In this document: positions 42,392 through 53,639 of the stretch, piece by piece | Position numbering within the stretch: position 1 is the stretch's first letter | How the letters are laid out: each line of letters starts with the position of its first letter | Assembly: GCA_963281255.1 (NCBI GenBank) | Contig: OY725490.1 | Coordinates: 4,712,001 to 4,776,000, forward strand | Direction: 5' to 3' | From: Aphrocallistes beatrix | Taxonomy: Eukaryota; Porifera; Hexactinellida; Sceptrulophora; Aphrocallistidae | DNA: 64,000 nucleotides | Position numbers and translations under genes: made by a program | Notes under the pieces: model-generated | What the model was told of the DNA's origin: nothing | Seen by the model: only the letters and a program-made list of their open reading frames with translations | Databases searched by the model: none

Positions 42392-43731
42392 CAGGGTGTA
42401 TCATAAATGTTGTCTGGTTGTAGAAAATGAGATAAAACACAGAATCGTGGATCAATTAAGCTGGTTATTTATTAATGTAATCTCCATTACATTCTAGAAC
42501 TAATCTCATCCTATTCGGCATACTGCTCACTAAATTTTCCAAAAATTTCGGGTCAATGTCCATCCAAGCCTTTTTTACTTGGAAAATTAAATCGTCCAGC
42601 TTCGTCACATTCTCCATTTGGCTGACGCTATCTTTCAGAATATACCATAAATTCTCAATAAGATTCAGGTCGGGCGAGTTTCCTGGCCACTCTTCTTTCT
42701 TCCAAAACTTTGGGAAATTCTTTCCACACCAGGACTGAGTCAAATTCGCAGTGTGTGCTGGAGCACCATCCTGCATGAAAATGAAACTGGACATATCTGA
42801 GAGCATTGACCGCAGTAAAATAGTCCCATTTTCTGACCTGCGTTCTATTGCATCCTTACAGGTCTTTTCCAAAATAATGTTCCGATAGTAGCAACCATTT
42901 ATTGTCTGTTTGGAGGCACTATATGGAGATCAGATACAGCTCGGTGGGACATCATGCCCCAGACATGAATTTTCCCAGGAAATTTTAATTGAACGCAGGG
43001 TGCAATATTGTCCGAATTTTGAGCCCATACCCGGTCGTTCTGTCGATTTGGGGTATCGAACAATTGAAACGGAGCTTCATCAGACCACAATACCTGTTTC
43101 CAATCTTCAACAGTCCAATTTTTGAGATTCTGCAAATTTCAGTCGCCTTTCCTTCATTTTCTCCGTCAATCGCGGCCTTTTAGGCCTTTTGTAAGATTTT
43201 GCGCCAATATTATCCCGAAGATAACGATGAACGGTTGAATGGGATATAGGATATCCCCTTCTGCTCATTATTTTATCCAATTTCCTAGTAGATTTGCCTC
43301 TTGCCGACTGATTTCGAAATTCTAATTTTGGCGGCCTTTTGTAAGCTGGATTTCCTTCCAGGATGGACTTCGGTTTTTTGAGATTTTCCGAGCTTATGCT
43401 TGCGCCACCAACGTTCGATTGATCTCAAACTAACTCCGAGCTTTGTAGCAACATCTTTCTGTGTCATACCAGTAATTATCATGCCAATAGCTTGACTACG
43501 GATTTCTAAACCGTGATCTCGGACATTCATTTTGTGAAAAAAATAAGGGGCGTCTGTGATAAATAAAATTCTGAGAAATAATCCAGTAAAATAAAGCCAA
43601 ATAATGTTTAGTAAGCTTTAATATATTATATTGCGATGCTGCATTCGAAATTGAATTCTGATTAAGGTTTTATTACAATTCGTAATTACATGAAAATTGT
43701 TACTACCCGACAACATTTATAATACACCCTG
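42392..43731 (-). mobile_element. Tc1-like element with DD37E transposase, copy 2 (1340 bp)
   Basis: TIRs CAGGGTGTATCATAAATGTT and AACATTTATAATACACCCTG (one mismatch in the first 20), flanked by TA at 42390-42391 and 43732-43733. Full length at both ends, unlike the copy at 39930. Confidence 0.9.
42465..43530 (-). pseudogene. Tc1-like transposase (DD37E), copy 2
   Basis: Starts MNVRDHGLEIRSQAIGMIIT, the first HTH with SLRSIERWWRKHKLG, linker HPGRKSS. A frameshift after KSVGKRQIY breaks the frame at 43285. The middle frame (43135-42899) carries LWSDEAPFQLFDTPNRQND with the first D. The last frame (42872-42465) has FMQDGAPAHTANL and GNSPDLNLIENLW, again 37 residues from D to E. NPIEN is changed to NLIEN. 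Two frameshifts are enough to kill it; the catalytic triad is otherwise kept. Close in motif to the copy 2 kb upstream but on the opposite strand. Confidence 0.85.
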
Positions 43732-43817
43732 TATATCTCATCATCTCTAGTCACCGTGCAAAATTTAGAAACAGGGTGGTGCTCGTGCCACTTAACTATC
43801 ATTCCTATTTAAAGTTA

Positions 43818-43995
43818 CTACAAGCGCGCTTCGCTTATTTGCGCTGCGCGGCTGGCGGACACTTTGTGTCCGCCGGAGGCGCCCTTTGGGCGCCTGAGGT
43901 CTCATTGATTAATTATTTGTGAGATTCGCTTGTTTACGCTCCGCTTGCGGCGAACATTTCGTGTCCGCATGAGGAGCCCTTTGGGTGCCTATGTG
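43818..43995 (+). mobile_element. Two adjacent B GC modules
   Basis: 43820-43900 has CAAGCGCGCTTCGCTTATTT with perfect hairpins GGCGGACAC/GTGTCCGCC and GGCGCCC/GGGCGCC. After 'CATTGATTAATTATTTGTG' a second, degraded module follows (TTCGCTTGTTTACGCTCCGC ... 'TTTGGGTGCC'). No B body follows; the Helitron region begins after it. Confidence 0.7.
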
Positions 43996-44469
43996 TCACT
44001 TTTTATTTGTACACAGGCTGTATATTGTATGATTTAAGCAATTGTCCACAAACAATGTAAGGTTTCCCTATAAATTCTGTCCCTCAGGGTTCTCTTAATT
44101 ATATTAAGAGGAGTGTACTTGGGACACACTCTGTACCTTTCCCCGAATTTATCGATCCATTCACGGGGGGTAGAAATCATATTGAAATGATTTCTACACT
44201 TTAGTTAACTCAATAATTCGCTTGCTTACGCAAAGGGGAGACAAGCAAATCATACCTTCAGATATTTGCTAATAGAAATATCAATTCTATAGTTACTATC
44301 ACCTGTGCACTATAGTGGCCACAAAAAGCAAGCTAATAATATGCACTACTAAAGTAGATACATAACATCGAACAAACTAATTGCAACCATCATAGAAGGG
44401 ATTAGTACAACACTTTGAACAAATACTACTTCAGTAGAATAGTTTCAAGATAATATAATTAATCCCATT

Positions 44470-44705
44470 GTGGGAACCCTACCACTCCACTTATCTGAAT
44501 TACTACCGAAGTAGCAAATCTTCAATGCAGAGTGATCGATTCACCTGAGGGAGCCATACCACTCCACCTATCGAATTACTACCGAAGTAGCAAATCTTCA
44601 AGGCAGAGCGATCGGTTCACCAATGGGAACCCTACCACTCCACTTATCTGAATTACTACCGAAGTAGCAAATCTTCAAGGCAGAGCGATCGGTTCACCTG
44701 AGTGA
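44470..44705. repeat. ~76-bp minisatellite, three units
   Basis: Units at 44474, 44551 and 44627 share 'ACCACTCCAC', 'GAATTACTACCGAAGTAGCA' and 'GCAGAGYGATCGRTTCACC'. Each contains the palindrome CTACCGAAGTAG. It lies in the 3' subterminal part of the Helitron. Confidence 0.85.
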
Positions 44706-44950
44706 ATACTACTCCAATGTACATCAGAACGCATGTTTTTAAAACAGCACACTGAGTACAAATACAGTTGATTCACATAAAACATGCGTAATAATCTGTA
44801 GAACGACTAAGATGGCACTCTCTCCTGCAATAGAAGCATCTAGTCTCGGGAATGATTGCCATAGACTCACCATACTAACGAGTAGTACACGACACAATTA
44901 AACCAATGGAATAATCAGTGCAGGATACTAAAGTCAGTAGAATTATCGAG

Positions 44951-45403
44951 CTAACTATTATAGAATGGATCAAAGTGTTCCATGCCTATCTGATGGTGAA
45001 TCCGGTGAAATAAAACACCTAATTTACGACTATCATAAATAGGGTCACACTCTAAAGGAACTTCCAGCTGTTCATGAATATAAACTGACTGGATATTCCA
45101 ATATTGAGGATCTATGTCGGTAGCATTAATTGACACTACATCTATCCGAGCCATAGCCCCTATCATGTTCAATTCAGTGTTAGTACCCCACTCATTGAGA
45201 ACAGATACGCGATCCATATGCTCAATCAGTTCCTGATCACTGAAAATGCCTGATCTACGCATAACGTTATAGAAATGCGCTGGAGTGCTCTTAAATTTGG
45301 AGATCAGACTGTGTTTGAGAATACGATAAGAGCTCTCACTACCAAAAATGACATGAGATAGAGTCCGATAGAGACAGTTACCGACGCCATACACTGGACA
45401 CAA
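44951..45403 (-). pseudogene. Helitron OTU-like cysteine protease domain
   Basis: Reads GVGNCLYRTLSHVIFGSE, which matches the OTU motif G-D-G-N-C-L-F-R-A-L with the Cys kept and the preceding Asp changed to Val. EWGTNTELNMIGAMARIDV corresponds to the 'WGtd.El.a.A.l..' helix. EHFDPFYN near the end supplies the catalytic His region. OTU domains occur fused or adjacent to Rep-Hel in some animal Helitrons. It is the C-terminal part here and is separated from the helicase by frame breaks. Confidence 0.7.
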
Positions 45404-45448
45404 ACAAATTTGAGGACCAAATTTATTGTGCAGTCTAGCTTTAAGTGA

Positions 45449-45974
45449 CTAATAGTAGTGCAAAATAGGGCCACGCGACATTATATCTTCTCTATTCGGT
45501 AAAATCGCTTCATTCTCCAACCCGATTGATTGGGCCAGATTATATCGCATTGCGAGAGTAAAGTTATTAATGAGAGCGATTTTCGAATGTCCAGTCATAC
45601 TTGGATGCCTAACGATTGCATTGAAAACAACATCAGACGATTCAAATGTAACGCAATTACTCTGAAAAGCATTGTTTTCAGGATCCTCCAATGTAACAAC
45701 GCTACTGACTGAACTCGAAGATTTTTGATATGATGATTACCCTCTTTTTGGCGTGAGAAAGAACTGGTGACAGCTGAGAAGAATCGAACGATATATCATC
45801 CAGCGAAAATGAATCAAACAAATCCTGGCTAGATGACGAAGGCTCTCCAACGTGAGTTAGAAAAACCTCCCGATATACGACATTCTTAACCAATACTCCT
45901 CCTCCAGTAGACTGTTGTCCTCCACAAACCATGATCTTCAAACCGCTAGGATTCTGAACGCGACTAAGAGCCAC
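45449..45974 (-). pseudogene. Helitron helicase C-terminus and linker
   Basis: MALSRVQNPSGLKIMVCGG is the last conserved helicase motif ('YVALSRv....gL.i') and continues the frame ending at 45938 by a shift. The rest is an acidic, Ser-rich linker, then a second frame (45691-45449: VVFNAIVRHPS, NREDIMSRGPILHYY) leading to the OTU domain. Confidence 0.65.
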
Positions 45975-47017
45975 ATAGAGTTGACCATGGCTGAATATGG
46001 CTTCAGGGGAAGGGAGGAAATACCAACAGTCTCTAAACTCTGACCTTGACCCTTATTTATTGTGATACAGAAAGCAGGCCGTACTGGGAACTGTCGGCCA
46101 TAATCAGAGGGAGTAAGTAGTGGAATGCGAGGAATGAATACTCGAGTCCCCGCATGGATGCCTGTGGCATTCTCCGCGTCTATAAGACGTTTAGTAAACG
46201 ATCTTACAGTCAAGCGAGTGCCATTACACAAAAACTGAGCAGAATCAAGATTCGGCAGGAGGATGATAGATGCAAACTCTTTAAGCTTCAGACGATGAGG
46301 GGGCATACCATTAGGATTTAGAGAGTTCAAGAACTCCGTGGGGTATATGGCAGCCTGCGTATCATCAACTGAATCTGCGCTTAAAAATGTTTGATCATCT
46401 CCAGGTATCTGTCGCATTACGTAATCGTTTATGGCATCTACTGTCTCATTATTTGGAGACATTAAGATGCGGCGACTCATGAAATCCTGATCAAGGTAAT
46501 TATTCACAATGTCACCATAGACAGAAGAAACCAAATCAGAAATATCATTTCCCGGGACAACAAACTTGTCGTCGATGTGAATCATGTGATCCTCATCTTC
46601 GAGTTCAGTGCCCTCTCCAACCCTCAATAAGAAGTTGGAGAACTCACTCACTTCAAGTGAGTCCTGGGAAGATAATTTCCGTAGGCGCATATTAATAGTC
46701 AAATTTAAAACCTTAACATAACGCCAGAGAGATGACCTGTTGAGACATGCAGAAACAACATCACCTCTGGTTCCTCGTCTAATTACAGGCATAATCTGAC
46801 GGAAATCACCTCCAAATACCATAACCTTGCCGCCAAATGGTAGATCACAAGAGCACAGGTCTCTCAGAGTTCGATCCATCCATTCAGCAACATGCTTATG
46901 AGACATTGGAGCCTCATCCCAGACCAATAAACTTTCACGCTGGATGAGACGGGCAAGCACACTCTGCTTAGTAATGCTACACGCAGAATGTGCATTGGTC
47001 GAGAGAGGAACTTTCAT
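45938..47017 (-). pseudogene. Helitron PIF1-like helicase, central part
   Basis: A 359-codon frame. Walker B is SLLVWDEAPMSHKHV, then MVFGGDFRQIMPVIRRGT. Later motifs are LNLTINMRLR, then FLCNGTRLTV and AFCITINKGQGQSLETVGI (motif V/VI region). These are the standard PIF1-family motifs of Helitron helicases. The Walker A segment lies in the preceding frame. The end of the frame is shifted before YVALSR-type sequence. Confidence 0.85.
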
Positions 47018-47057
47018 TCTTCAATGTACAGTCCTGCCACCATTTAGGAGGAGTGCC

Positions 47058-48758
47058 TCAATCCCCGAAGAAGCCATCGCGAGGGCAATCTCTCCTAGAA
47101 CGGACCTTGACTAACAGTGTATTGTAAACGAACGTTTGACCTGTACTGCCAGGTCCTTCCACGAAGAACACCTTAGGATAGACCGCGGAATCATCAATGG
47201 TCTTCATCACAGTGTTGAAGACAATCAGTTGGTCTGCATTGAGCATTGGCAGATTGACACGCACCATTTCCAACAGATCACTAACACAATAATCAAGTTC
47301 ATTCTGTATGATTCTGGGTTCTTCATACGGATTAGGCATATGCTTAGGGACAGGCATACCTGGGTAATCTTCTAAAGACTTTCCATGTCTCTGTAAGCGA
47401 TTCTCAATATCCAACAATACACAGTTTAAAATGTGCTCATCCAATTGGACGTCAAGAACTACTCGCTTAGCACGACACAGAAAGTCCTCAGATAAAGAGG
47501 CCTGATGGTGTTCCCAAAGGGCAAAGGGATCAGTTGGGACACTAAATAGGAGGATCGTGACAAAGAGCTGGCGCATCTGTGGGGGCATCACAGAAACAGC
47601 CGCTTCTGCCAAACACTGATCTAACTCTGTGTCATCTTCCAACAATCCAAGTCTGCGCGCGGCCTCCTTAAAGCTTTCACAGACAGTACCATCAGCGATA
47701 GTGCGGATGTCCTGAAAACTCGTACATCCTGTGACATGGTTGAGGAGCATTCTTAGATAAAAACGCTCTCCTTCACCGGGATGAGCTGCATACATGCGAC
47801 CTATCATGGTGCCATGCCCCTTCACTCTCAACTTCCATTCGCGCTTCGATTTATCCCATACAAACTCATCGGGGAAATTAGTATATATAACCTCCCTAGC
47901 GCAATGGAATTCCTGGTTTGCAACAAACCATCCAGTCAAAGTGGTGTGCCTTTGTCGGCTCGACACATCATCAAGCTCAGCCTGCTCTGGGAAATAAACT
48001 GGCTGCTGATTCTCAAGATGCAGAGCTAATCTCAACACATGTGGCAGATTCGCGTGGAGCTCATACGCAAAGATACGATAACACGCTTCAGTGGCAGACA
48101 CATACCGGGCATCTAAGTAAGTCGATATTTCATCGACGCACTTTTTCTTTCCGGCAGCCTCTGCCTCCTCACCACCTGACTTAAATTCTACAATAGCTCG
48201 GTCGTGTCCTTTGTACACGTATTTGTGTAGATATTTTACTGCACTCACTGTACTACAGATTTCTACGTTAATATGAGCATTAAACTTCAACAATAAAAAT
48301 GGATTGTAGGGTACAACCCATCTATTATCCAAGCGTGCCCCACCCACATTAACAGCACGGTCGTCGTTTCTACGACGATACAATGGGTAGCCATCTTCAG
48401 ACGTTGTAGTAACTGCTGAAAATGCCTTTGGGAATCTCTTAGAGCATTTCCCGTCTTTTAAACAGGGAGCGCTCTTATTGGCTACACCACATGCACCGTG
48501 CATCATACAGCGTTTAGCGATAGCGTGCAGTCGAGGTTGGAGAATCGGGTCAGGGAGCTCAGCACACACAATTCTATCATACTCACACGGTACCCTGGGC
48601 TTATCATGATCCGATAGAATAATCAGAATGTGCGCGTGAGGAAGACCTCTCTTTTGGAATTCAATAGTATAAACATGAACAAGGGGTTTGCCCAATATGT
48701 GTTTATGCATAAGATCCGAAATCAATTCTCTCAACTTCAATCTAAAGACTCTAACCAC
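47058..48758 (-). pseudogene. Helitron Rep nuclease and helicase N-terminus
   Basis: A 566-codon frame. The HUH motif is IEFQKRGLPHAHILIIL; the two-tyrosine motif is AVKYLHKYVYKGHDRA, so the Rep residues for rolling-circle transposition are present. CCMHGACG-type zinc residues (RCMMHGACG, CLKDGKCSKRFPK) lie between. Near its end, FFVEGPGSTGQTFVYNT is Walker A with the invariant Lys replaced by Gln (codon CAA), which should abolish ATP hydrolysis. It ends DGFFGD* and the helicase continues in another frame. Confidence 0.9.
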
Positions 48759-48875
48759 TAAATCAGGGCGTTCAGACGCTTTCTGATCTAATATGAGAGA
48801 GGACGTAATCTCCTCCCATTGCGGATTACATGTAAATGTAATGAAATAGTCTGGCTTACCATATTTCAGGACTAC

Positions 48876-49856
48876 TCATTGCATCCTGGTACAGCTCGAA
48901 CATCTGCCGGGAGAGCCAGTATAGGAGGAGGGAAGCACAATCTTACGTCCCAACTCTCTGGAGTCTACGTCACCCGCAGCGACTGCATCAGCCAATCCAC
49001 AGTAAAGATCCACACTAATCTTCTTCTGATTGGTCCTGATGTAGTTCAGACGCTGCTGTTCTATCTTGGCGTATACATCCACAGCATACTGATGGAAAAG
49101 TCTACCACTCGGGTGTAGAGGACTCAAGCGGCTCCGTACCATCAGTCGGTATGCATAATACTCCATAGCGGTGACATTTCCTCTCCCTTTCGAGTGAGGA
49201 ATGTTGAGATGCCAGCCGTCTTCACCAAGCGGGAATAGTAGGACATAGTGCAGTGTATCGTACGCACGGTGAGTCTCTGTAATGTGCTGTAGACCGCCCT
49301 TCCGCGTACAGCACTATATCTCTGCTGGCGACCTCTTCTCCATAACCGTCATTCGGGAGAATGACAGCTATTTCCTGAGCAGTGGGAGCGTTATCACGTC
49401 GAGAATCTGGACACCCGTCTGCTTTTATCACCATTCTCATGTCAGTTCCCCCCTACTCTCGCATCAGATCTAGTCCCTGTCTAAAAAATTCCACATAAGG
49501 ATTAACCACTTGCAGCATATGCTGCAATCCTTTTAGCTCAGGGAGCGCAGCATCTCCAAGATGGCGCTGACGGTTCGCCACTTCGGCATCAGCGGTTCCG
49601 TCATGAATGTAGATCTGTGCGAATGCGGGTGCCTCGCCTTCGTTAGGCATCAACCGTCCGATACGATGGTACATCACTCCGTGTATACGAAATGTGTACA
49701 CTCCCCGCTTAGCATTAGCCAGACCCTTATCGATGTTCGCTCCAAGAGAGGCGAATGCAAGAGCGTGTTGTATGCTCTGATCTGTTCTCTAAACGCTCTT
49801 CCCCGCGGGTCTGTAGCCGTTAGCAGGTGCATCAACAGTTCAAGGTGTGGAGCCAC
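48876..49856 (-). pseudogene. Helitron-like N domain, in pieces
   Basis: Three or four frames in order. 49856-49674 and 49701-49453 carry LRAYNTLL-type residues and MYHRIGRLMPNEGEAPAFAQ. 49440-49222 has DCPDSR-like RRDNAPTAQEIAVILPNDG. 49166-48876 has GRLFHQYAVDVYAKIEQQRL, NYIRTNQKKISVDLYCGLAD and LGRKIVLPSSYTGSP. The last is the hallmark of the Helitron_like_N region upstream of Rep. Frame breaks fall at ~49690, ~49450, ~49190 and 48870. Confidence 0.8.
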
Positions 49857-49889
49857 AGGAAGTAGAACAAACTTGCCCTCCCCACAACA

Positions 49890-50852
49890 TCAGGAGAACT
49901 TATAACAGGATTTAGTACTACCTGAGAGCTTTTCACCCTCCCAGAATTTTGCCTGACACACGGAGCAGCTGTATGTCATACTGTCACCTGAATGTTCGTC
50001 GACAATGCTATTAGGAACTTCGGTGGCAATAATTGACCTAGCAAAATTATGGACAATGCGAGATTTAACTCTCTTAGCATACAACTTAGCCTGGTACTTC
50101 TGACGTGAGCTGGCTTGCTCTTCCGTTTCGCAGGCTATCTTCCAGGCTTGTCGATTCCGCTTGTCTAGGAGACGAACTTGGCAAGCCTCCTCCGTCTCAC
50201 TGTCTAAGCGGGAAGTCTGATGATTGCACTTGTCCAGGAGACGAACTTGGCGAGCTTCCTCCGCCTCACCGTCTAAGCGGGATGTCTGACGATCCCGCAA
50301 GTCCAGGAGACGAACTTCACGAGCGTCCTCTGTCTCACTGTCTAAGCGGGAAGCCTGATGATTCAGCTTGTCCAGGAGACGAACTTGGCGAGTTTCCTCC
50401 GCCTCACCGTCTAAGCGGGATGTCTGACGATCCCGCAAGTCCAGGAGACGAACTTCGCGAGCGTCCTCTGTCTCACTGTCTAAGCGGGAAGCCTGATGAT
50501 TCCGCTTGTCCAGGAGACGAACTTGGCGAGCTTCCTCCGCCTCACCGTCTAAGCGGGATGTCTGACGATCCCGCAAGTCCAGGAGACGAACTTCGCGAGC
50601 GTCATCCGTCTCACCGTCTAAGCGGGATGTCTGACGATCCCGCAAGTCCAGGAGACGAACTTCGCGAGCGTCATCCGTCTCACCGTCTAAGCGGAATGCC
50701 TGACGATCCCGCAAGTCTAGGAGACGAACTTCGCGAGCGTCCTCCGTCTCACTGTCTAAGTAGGAAGCCTGACGCTGACTCAGATCAAGGCAGCGTGCAA
50801 CTCTCTTCGTCGGAGTCTCAGCTCGCAACCGGGAACCCTGCCGTTCAACCAA
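49890..50852 (-). pseudogene. Helitron N-terminal repeat protein region
   Basis: A 320-codon frame with about nine 23-residue repeats of the type RQTSRLDGETDDAREVRLLD (69 bp in DNA, 50150-50830), strongly charged and likely a long helix. It is followed by a zinc-like segment with CSVCQAKFWEGEKL. Comparable 'RLxxETxExRxxRL' repeats occur at the start of many animal Helitron proteins. The 264-codon ORF on the plus strand is the antisense shadow of the same repeats. Confidence 0.8.
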
Positions 50853-51105
50853 ATCTCTCAGGGGGCTCTTCTCCCGGTAGGCGTCTCTTTTTCAAGTGAA
50901 GTCGAGTGCGATCTCGCATTTCTCGAAGACGCCTCCCTTTAGACTTGGAGTTCAGGACTCTTATACGCAGCATATTCCGTTCACGGTCATGTTGCTGGCG
51001 AAGGAGTCGCTCTTGAGGAGTTTCTTTGTCTCGAACTTTCCTCACTCTCTCAGCTATAGTGCCACTTTTACGGGTTTGGCGCCCACGCTTGTTCAATTTA
51101 GGCAT
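50845..51105 (-). pseudogene. Helitron protein, extreme N-terminus
   Basis: MPKLNKRGRQTRKSGTIAER, an 86-codon basic, Arg-rich stretch overlapping the repeat frame by 8 bp. It is probably the true start of the Rep-Hel protein, separated by a frameshift at ~50850. Confidence 0.6.
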
Positions 51106-51284
51106 ATTCTATTTAGGAATCGGAAATATTGGGACAAAACATACTCAAATGTATTCGTTTATATTGAAATACAATAGGCCTAATAGGAATATAAATAGTC
51201 ATTTAATGATGATGTAATTGCTTGCTGCAAATATTCCATGTACTAAAATTCTACAACTAAATTGATTAATTAGTAAACATTCGT

Positions 51285-51675
51285 TTGCTTGCACTGCGTG
51301 GTAGGCGGACATAAAGTGTCCGACGGAGGCGTACATTGTCGCATAGGCTACCAATGATCAATTATAAGGTATAGAACGTCTTCAAATAAGTCTTCAAAAG
51401 TTATAATCGATATTGTACGAAAAATCGCCAAATTTGTCAATTTATAAAATTTTGATGAGTAATGATGGCGTCATAACAAAGTGATGAGTCATCATTATTT
51501 GATAACTGTATTTCTTAGCTTATAAAAATGTGACAATGACGTCATAATTCCATGATGAGTCGACATTTTGTTCTGAGCTCAGAACTTCCTGGAGCCATAG
51601 CCAAAAAACTCCCACATGCCAAAAATCAGCTTTCTGGGCCTGGCATTTTCTTCAATCAATTCGTTACAGAGTAAG
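51285..51675 (+). mobile_element. Element B, internally shortened copy
   Basis: 'TTCGTTTGCTTGCACTGCGT' with hairpin GGCGGACA/TGTCCGAC, 'TAATGATGGCGTCATAAC', AATGACGTCATAATTCC, tail TTCTTCAATCAATTCGTTAC. About 100 bp around the CTTCTATCTCC block is deleted. Confidence 0.75.
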
Positions 51676-52640
51676 GATGTATCAATGCCTAATATTGCCC
51701 AAATTTTAGCTCGTGGCAACATTTTTATTCTCAAAATATTTTTATTTTTGTATTTCGCCATTTAACTATTGTGATTAGTACACTTTCACTTTCCTACCGC
51801 ATTTCGACGGTATGTATTTTCAATTCTTATTATTTCTTGCTATTATATATCCCTATACCTTGGAAATTATTTTGCTTCTTTATTTCTCATTAATTTCTTT
51901 TTTCTTTGATGTCATAAAATACTGTTTCGCTGACACTGTAAATCTTTTTTCTAGATCGCACACTATTGCTAATGCGATCAATCGAGTCTATCGAATATAT
52001 GCAACATGCGACTTACAATAACTAATTTTGTGATTGGCAGAGAAGTTTTTATAAATGAAAAAGTTTACCATTAGTCATTTTCTACCTTCTCACTGAGTAA
52101 TTTTTTACTGGGCTGAAATTTATTAACTTTTTGAAATGTTGTTTTTCGCTACATTTCTCTTACTACTGATAATCCTACTTCAGTTTAGTATTAAATTTCT
52201 TTTTTTTACATAATTTACCTCAATTCAACGATCACAAACTTTATGAATTAGTAGGGGAGTAGATATCATCGACTCAGCTTATAGTACTGGCTATACCCCT
52301 ACAAATTTGCGCGATTCTGACTAAAATTGTTACATTATAGTTGTATACAAGTATATACGTATGACAATATTCCAGTAAACTCTCGTTAGTAGGAACACTA
52401 GAGCAAAATTCTGGTCGTAACTCCGGATATGGAGTACACTTTTGAAATATCGTGTATAATAAAATACATCCAAATTATTCCGGTTCATATAATTATCGAC
52501 GAGTTTTGCAATGTCCTTTCCTGTGTAAGAACCTCCATAGAATTAAAGTGGTGGACCTACCAAATGGTAAAAAAAACCCAAGGGTTGAAAATATGTATAT
52601 TTCAACTCTCCTAAGAGTCCTTTCGCGATTCGATCAAAGA
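51676..52640. other. AT-rich sequence with a pogo-like end
   Basis: No gene seen. CAGTAAACTCTCGTTAGTAG near 52375, followed by 'GTCGTAACTCCGGATATGGA', has the look of a pogo/Tigger terminus, but no partner end was found. Confidence 0.35.
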
Positions 52641-52669
52641 GTTTCTCTCATACCTAACTGAGCATGGAC

Positions 52670-52770
52670 AATTGCTTTTGGAAATGCAAGAAGAGGGTAC
52701 TAAATTTCAATTTAGAGGGTACTAAATTTCAAAAGTACAAGAAGAGGGTACTAAATTTCAAAACTACAGG
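52670..52770 (+). repeat. Short tandem repeat GAGGGTACTAAATTTCA
   Basis: Three copies of GAGGGTACTAAATTTCA near 52694, 52715 and 52746, two of them linked by 'AAGTACAAGAA'. No further structure. Confidence 0.7.
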
Positions 52771-53639
52771 TGAATGGACACCAAAGCACTGTTTAGCATT
52801 CTCATCATTTCAAAAATATTTTCATTTAAGAAGTTCGAACTCAATCTCTTCAATCTCTTGAAACTTATTCCATGTTCTCGGAAATCCAGCTTCTTTAGAT
52901 ACGTAATAAGTGCAATATGGGCTTGATAATTTGCGTTTCCACACTTTATTCCACATATACCATACTAATGACTTTTATTTCTGATATTAACATATTTTAG
53001 GATTCTCCAATTTCAGGTCTGGGATAATTTAAAAATTTTCTCAATGTTTTCTTCACCCATGCGAATTTGCTCTCCTACATTAGTACAGTAAAAAACATTA
53101 TTTCTTCTTTATGATAGCTTGTATTGACGCTTTTTTTATCTAACATAAAATTAATTTGGATAAACAGAATTGCGGTAATATCTTTCATAGAATTCAAAAT
53201 AAACCCAACACCAGGGGTCTTCATGTCGTGCTCCTTTATAATTTGACATATTCTATTTGTGCTATTATGTACTTCGTGCAAGTTGAAGCAAGATCCTGCT
53301 TTAATTCAATGATTCAATTGATGTTGATATTCGAAACTGGTACACTACCATGCAATCCGTTAAGTATTCTGCAATCCGTTATATAACGTGAAGATTGCAA
53401 TTGTTATTTCTGCTGAAATTGACTTTTTCGTTCTTTACAAAAAATTTGCAACTATTTCTTCACCACTGTGTTCCTTCTCTTCCAAAAGTTTTAAACAATT
53501 TTGGAATGTATTAAATGGTGTACAAGAATACCAATAATGGTTGAGCGAAAGCATTTTGAACATTTATCAGGTGCATCACTTACTTTCCATAGAAATTTAT
53601 AAGTCGATTTTGATGTGGATACTTAACCACGCACAATTG
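52771..53639. other. AT-rich sequence, nothing recognised
   Basis: Short ORFs only (e.g. 53156-53386) with no recognisable motif. Confidence 0.35.

Larger units (their letters stand above)
43996..51280 (-). mobile_element. Helitron, decayed autonomous copy (approximate limits)
   Basis: The minus strand carries, in order, a repeat-rich N-terminus, a Helitron-like N domain, a Rep HUH/Y2 nuclease, a PIF1-like helicase and an OTU domain. Frameshifts and stops separate them. The element's 5'-TC and CTRR-3' ends were not found, so the limits are set by flanking B copies. Hairpins near 44093-44130 (CTCTTAATTATATTAAGAG; GTGTAC...GTACAC-like) would lie close to the 3' end. Confidence 0.8.

Noticed and set aside
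44470-44705. CRISPR-like repeats
   Set aside because: Whole ~76-bp units are near identical with no unique spacers; it is a minisatellite inside a eukaryotic Helitron.
50105-50899. 264-codon plus-strand ORF (Pro/Asp/Ser-rich repeats)
   Set aside because: It is antisense to the Helitron N-terminal repeats; the 69-bp period keeps several frames open. The minus-strand reading fits the Helitron layout.
52375-52450. Pogo/Tigger terminus at 52375 (and a similar end near 62020)
   Set aside because: Only one end is visible at each place and no partner or TA duplication could be paired, so no element is called.
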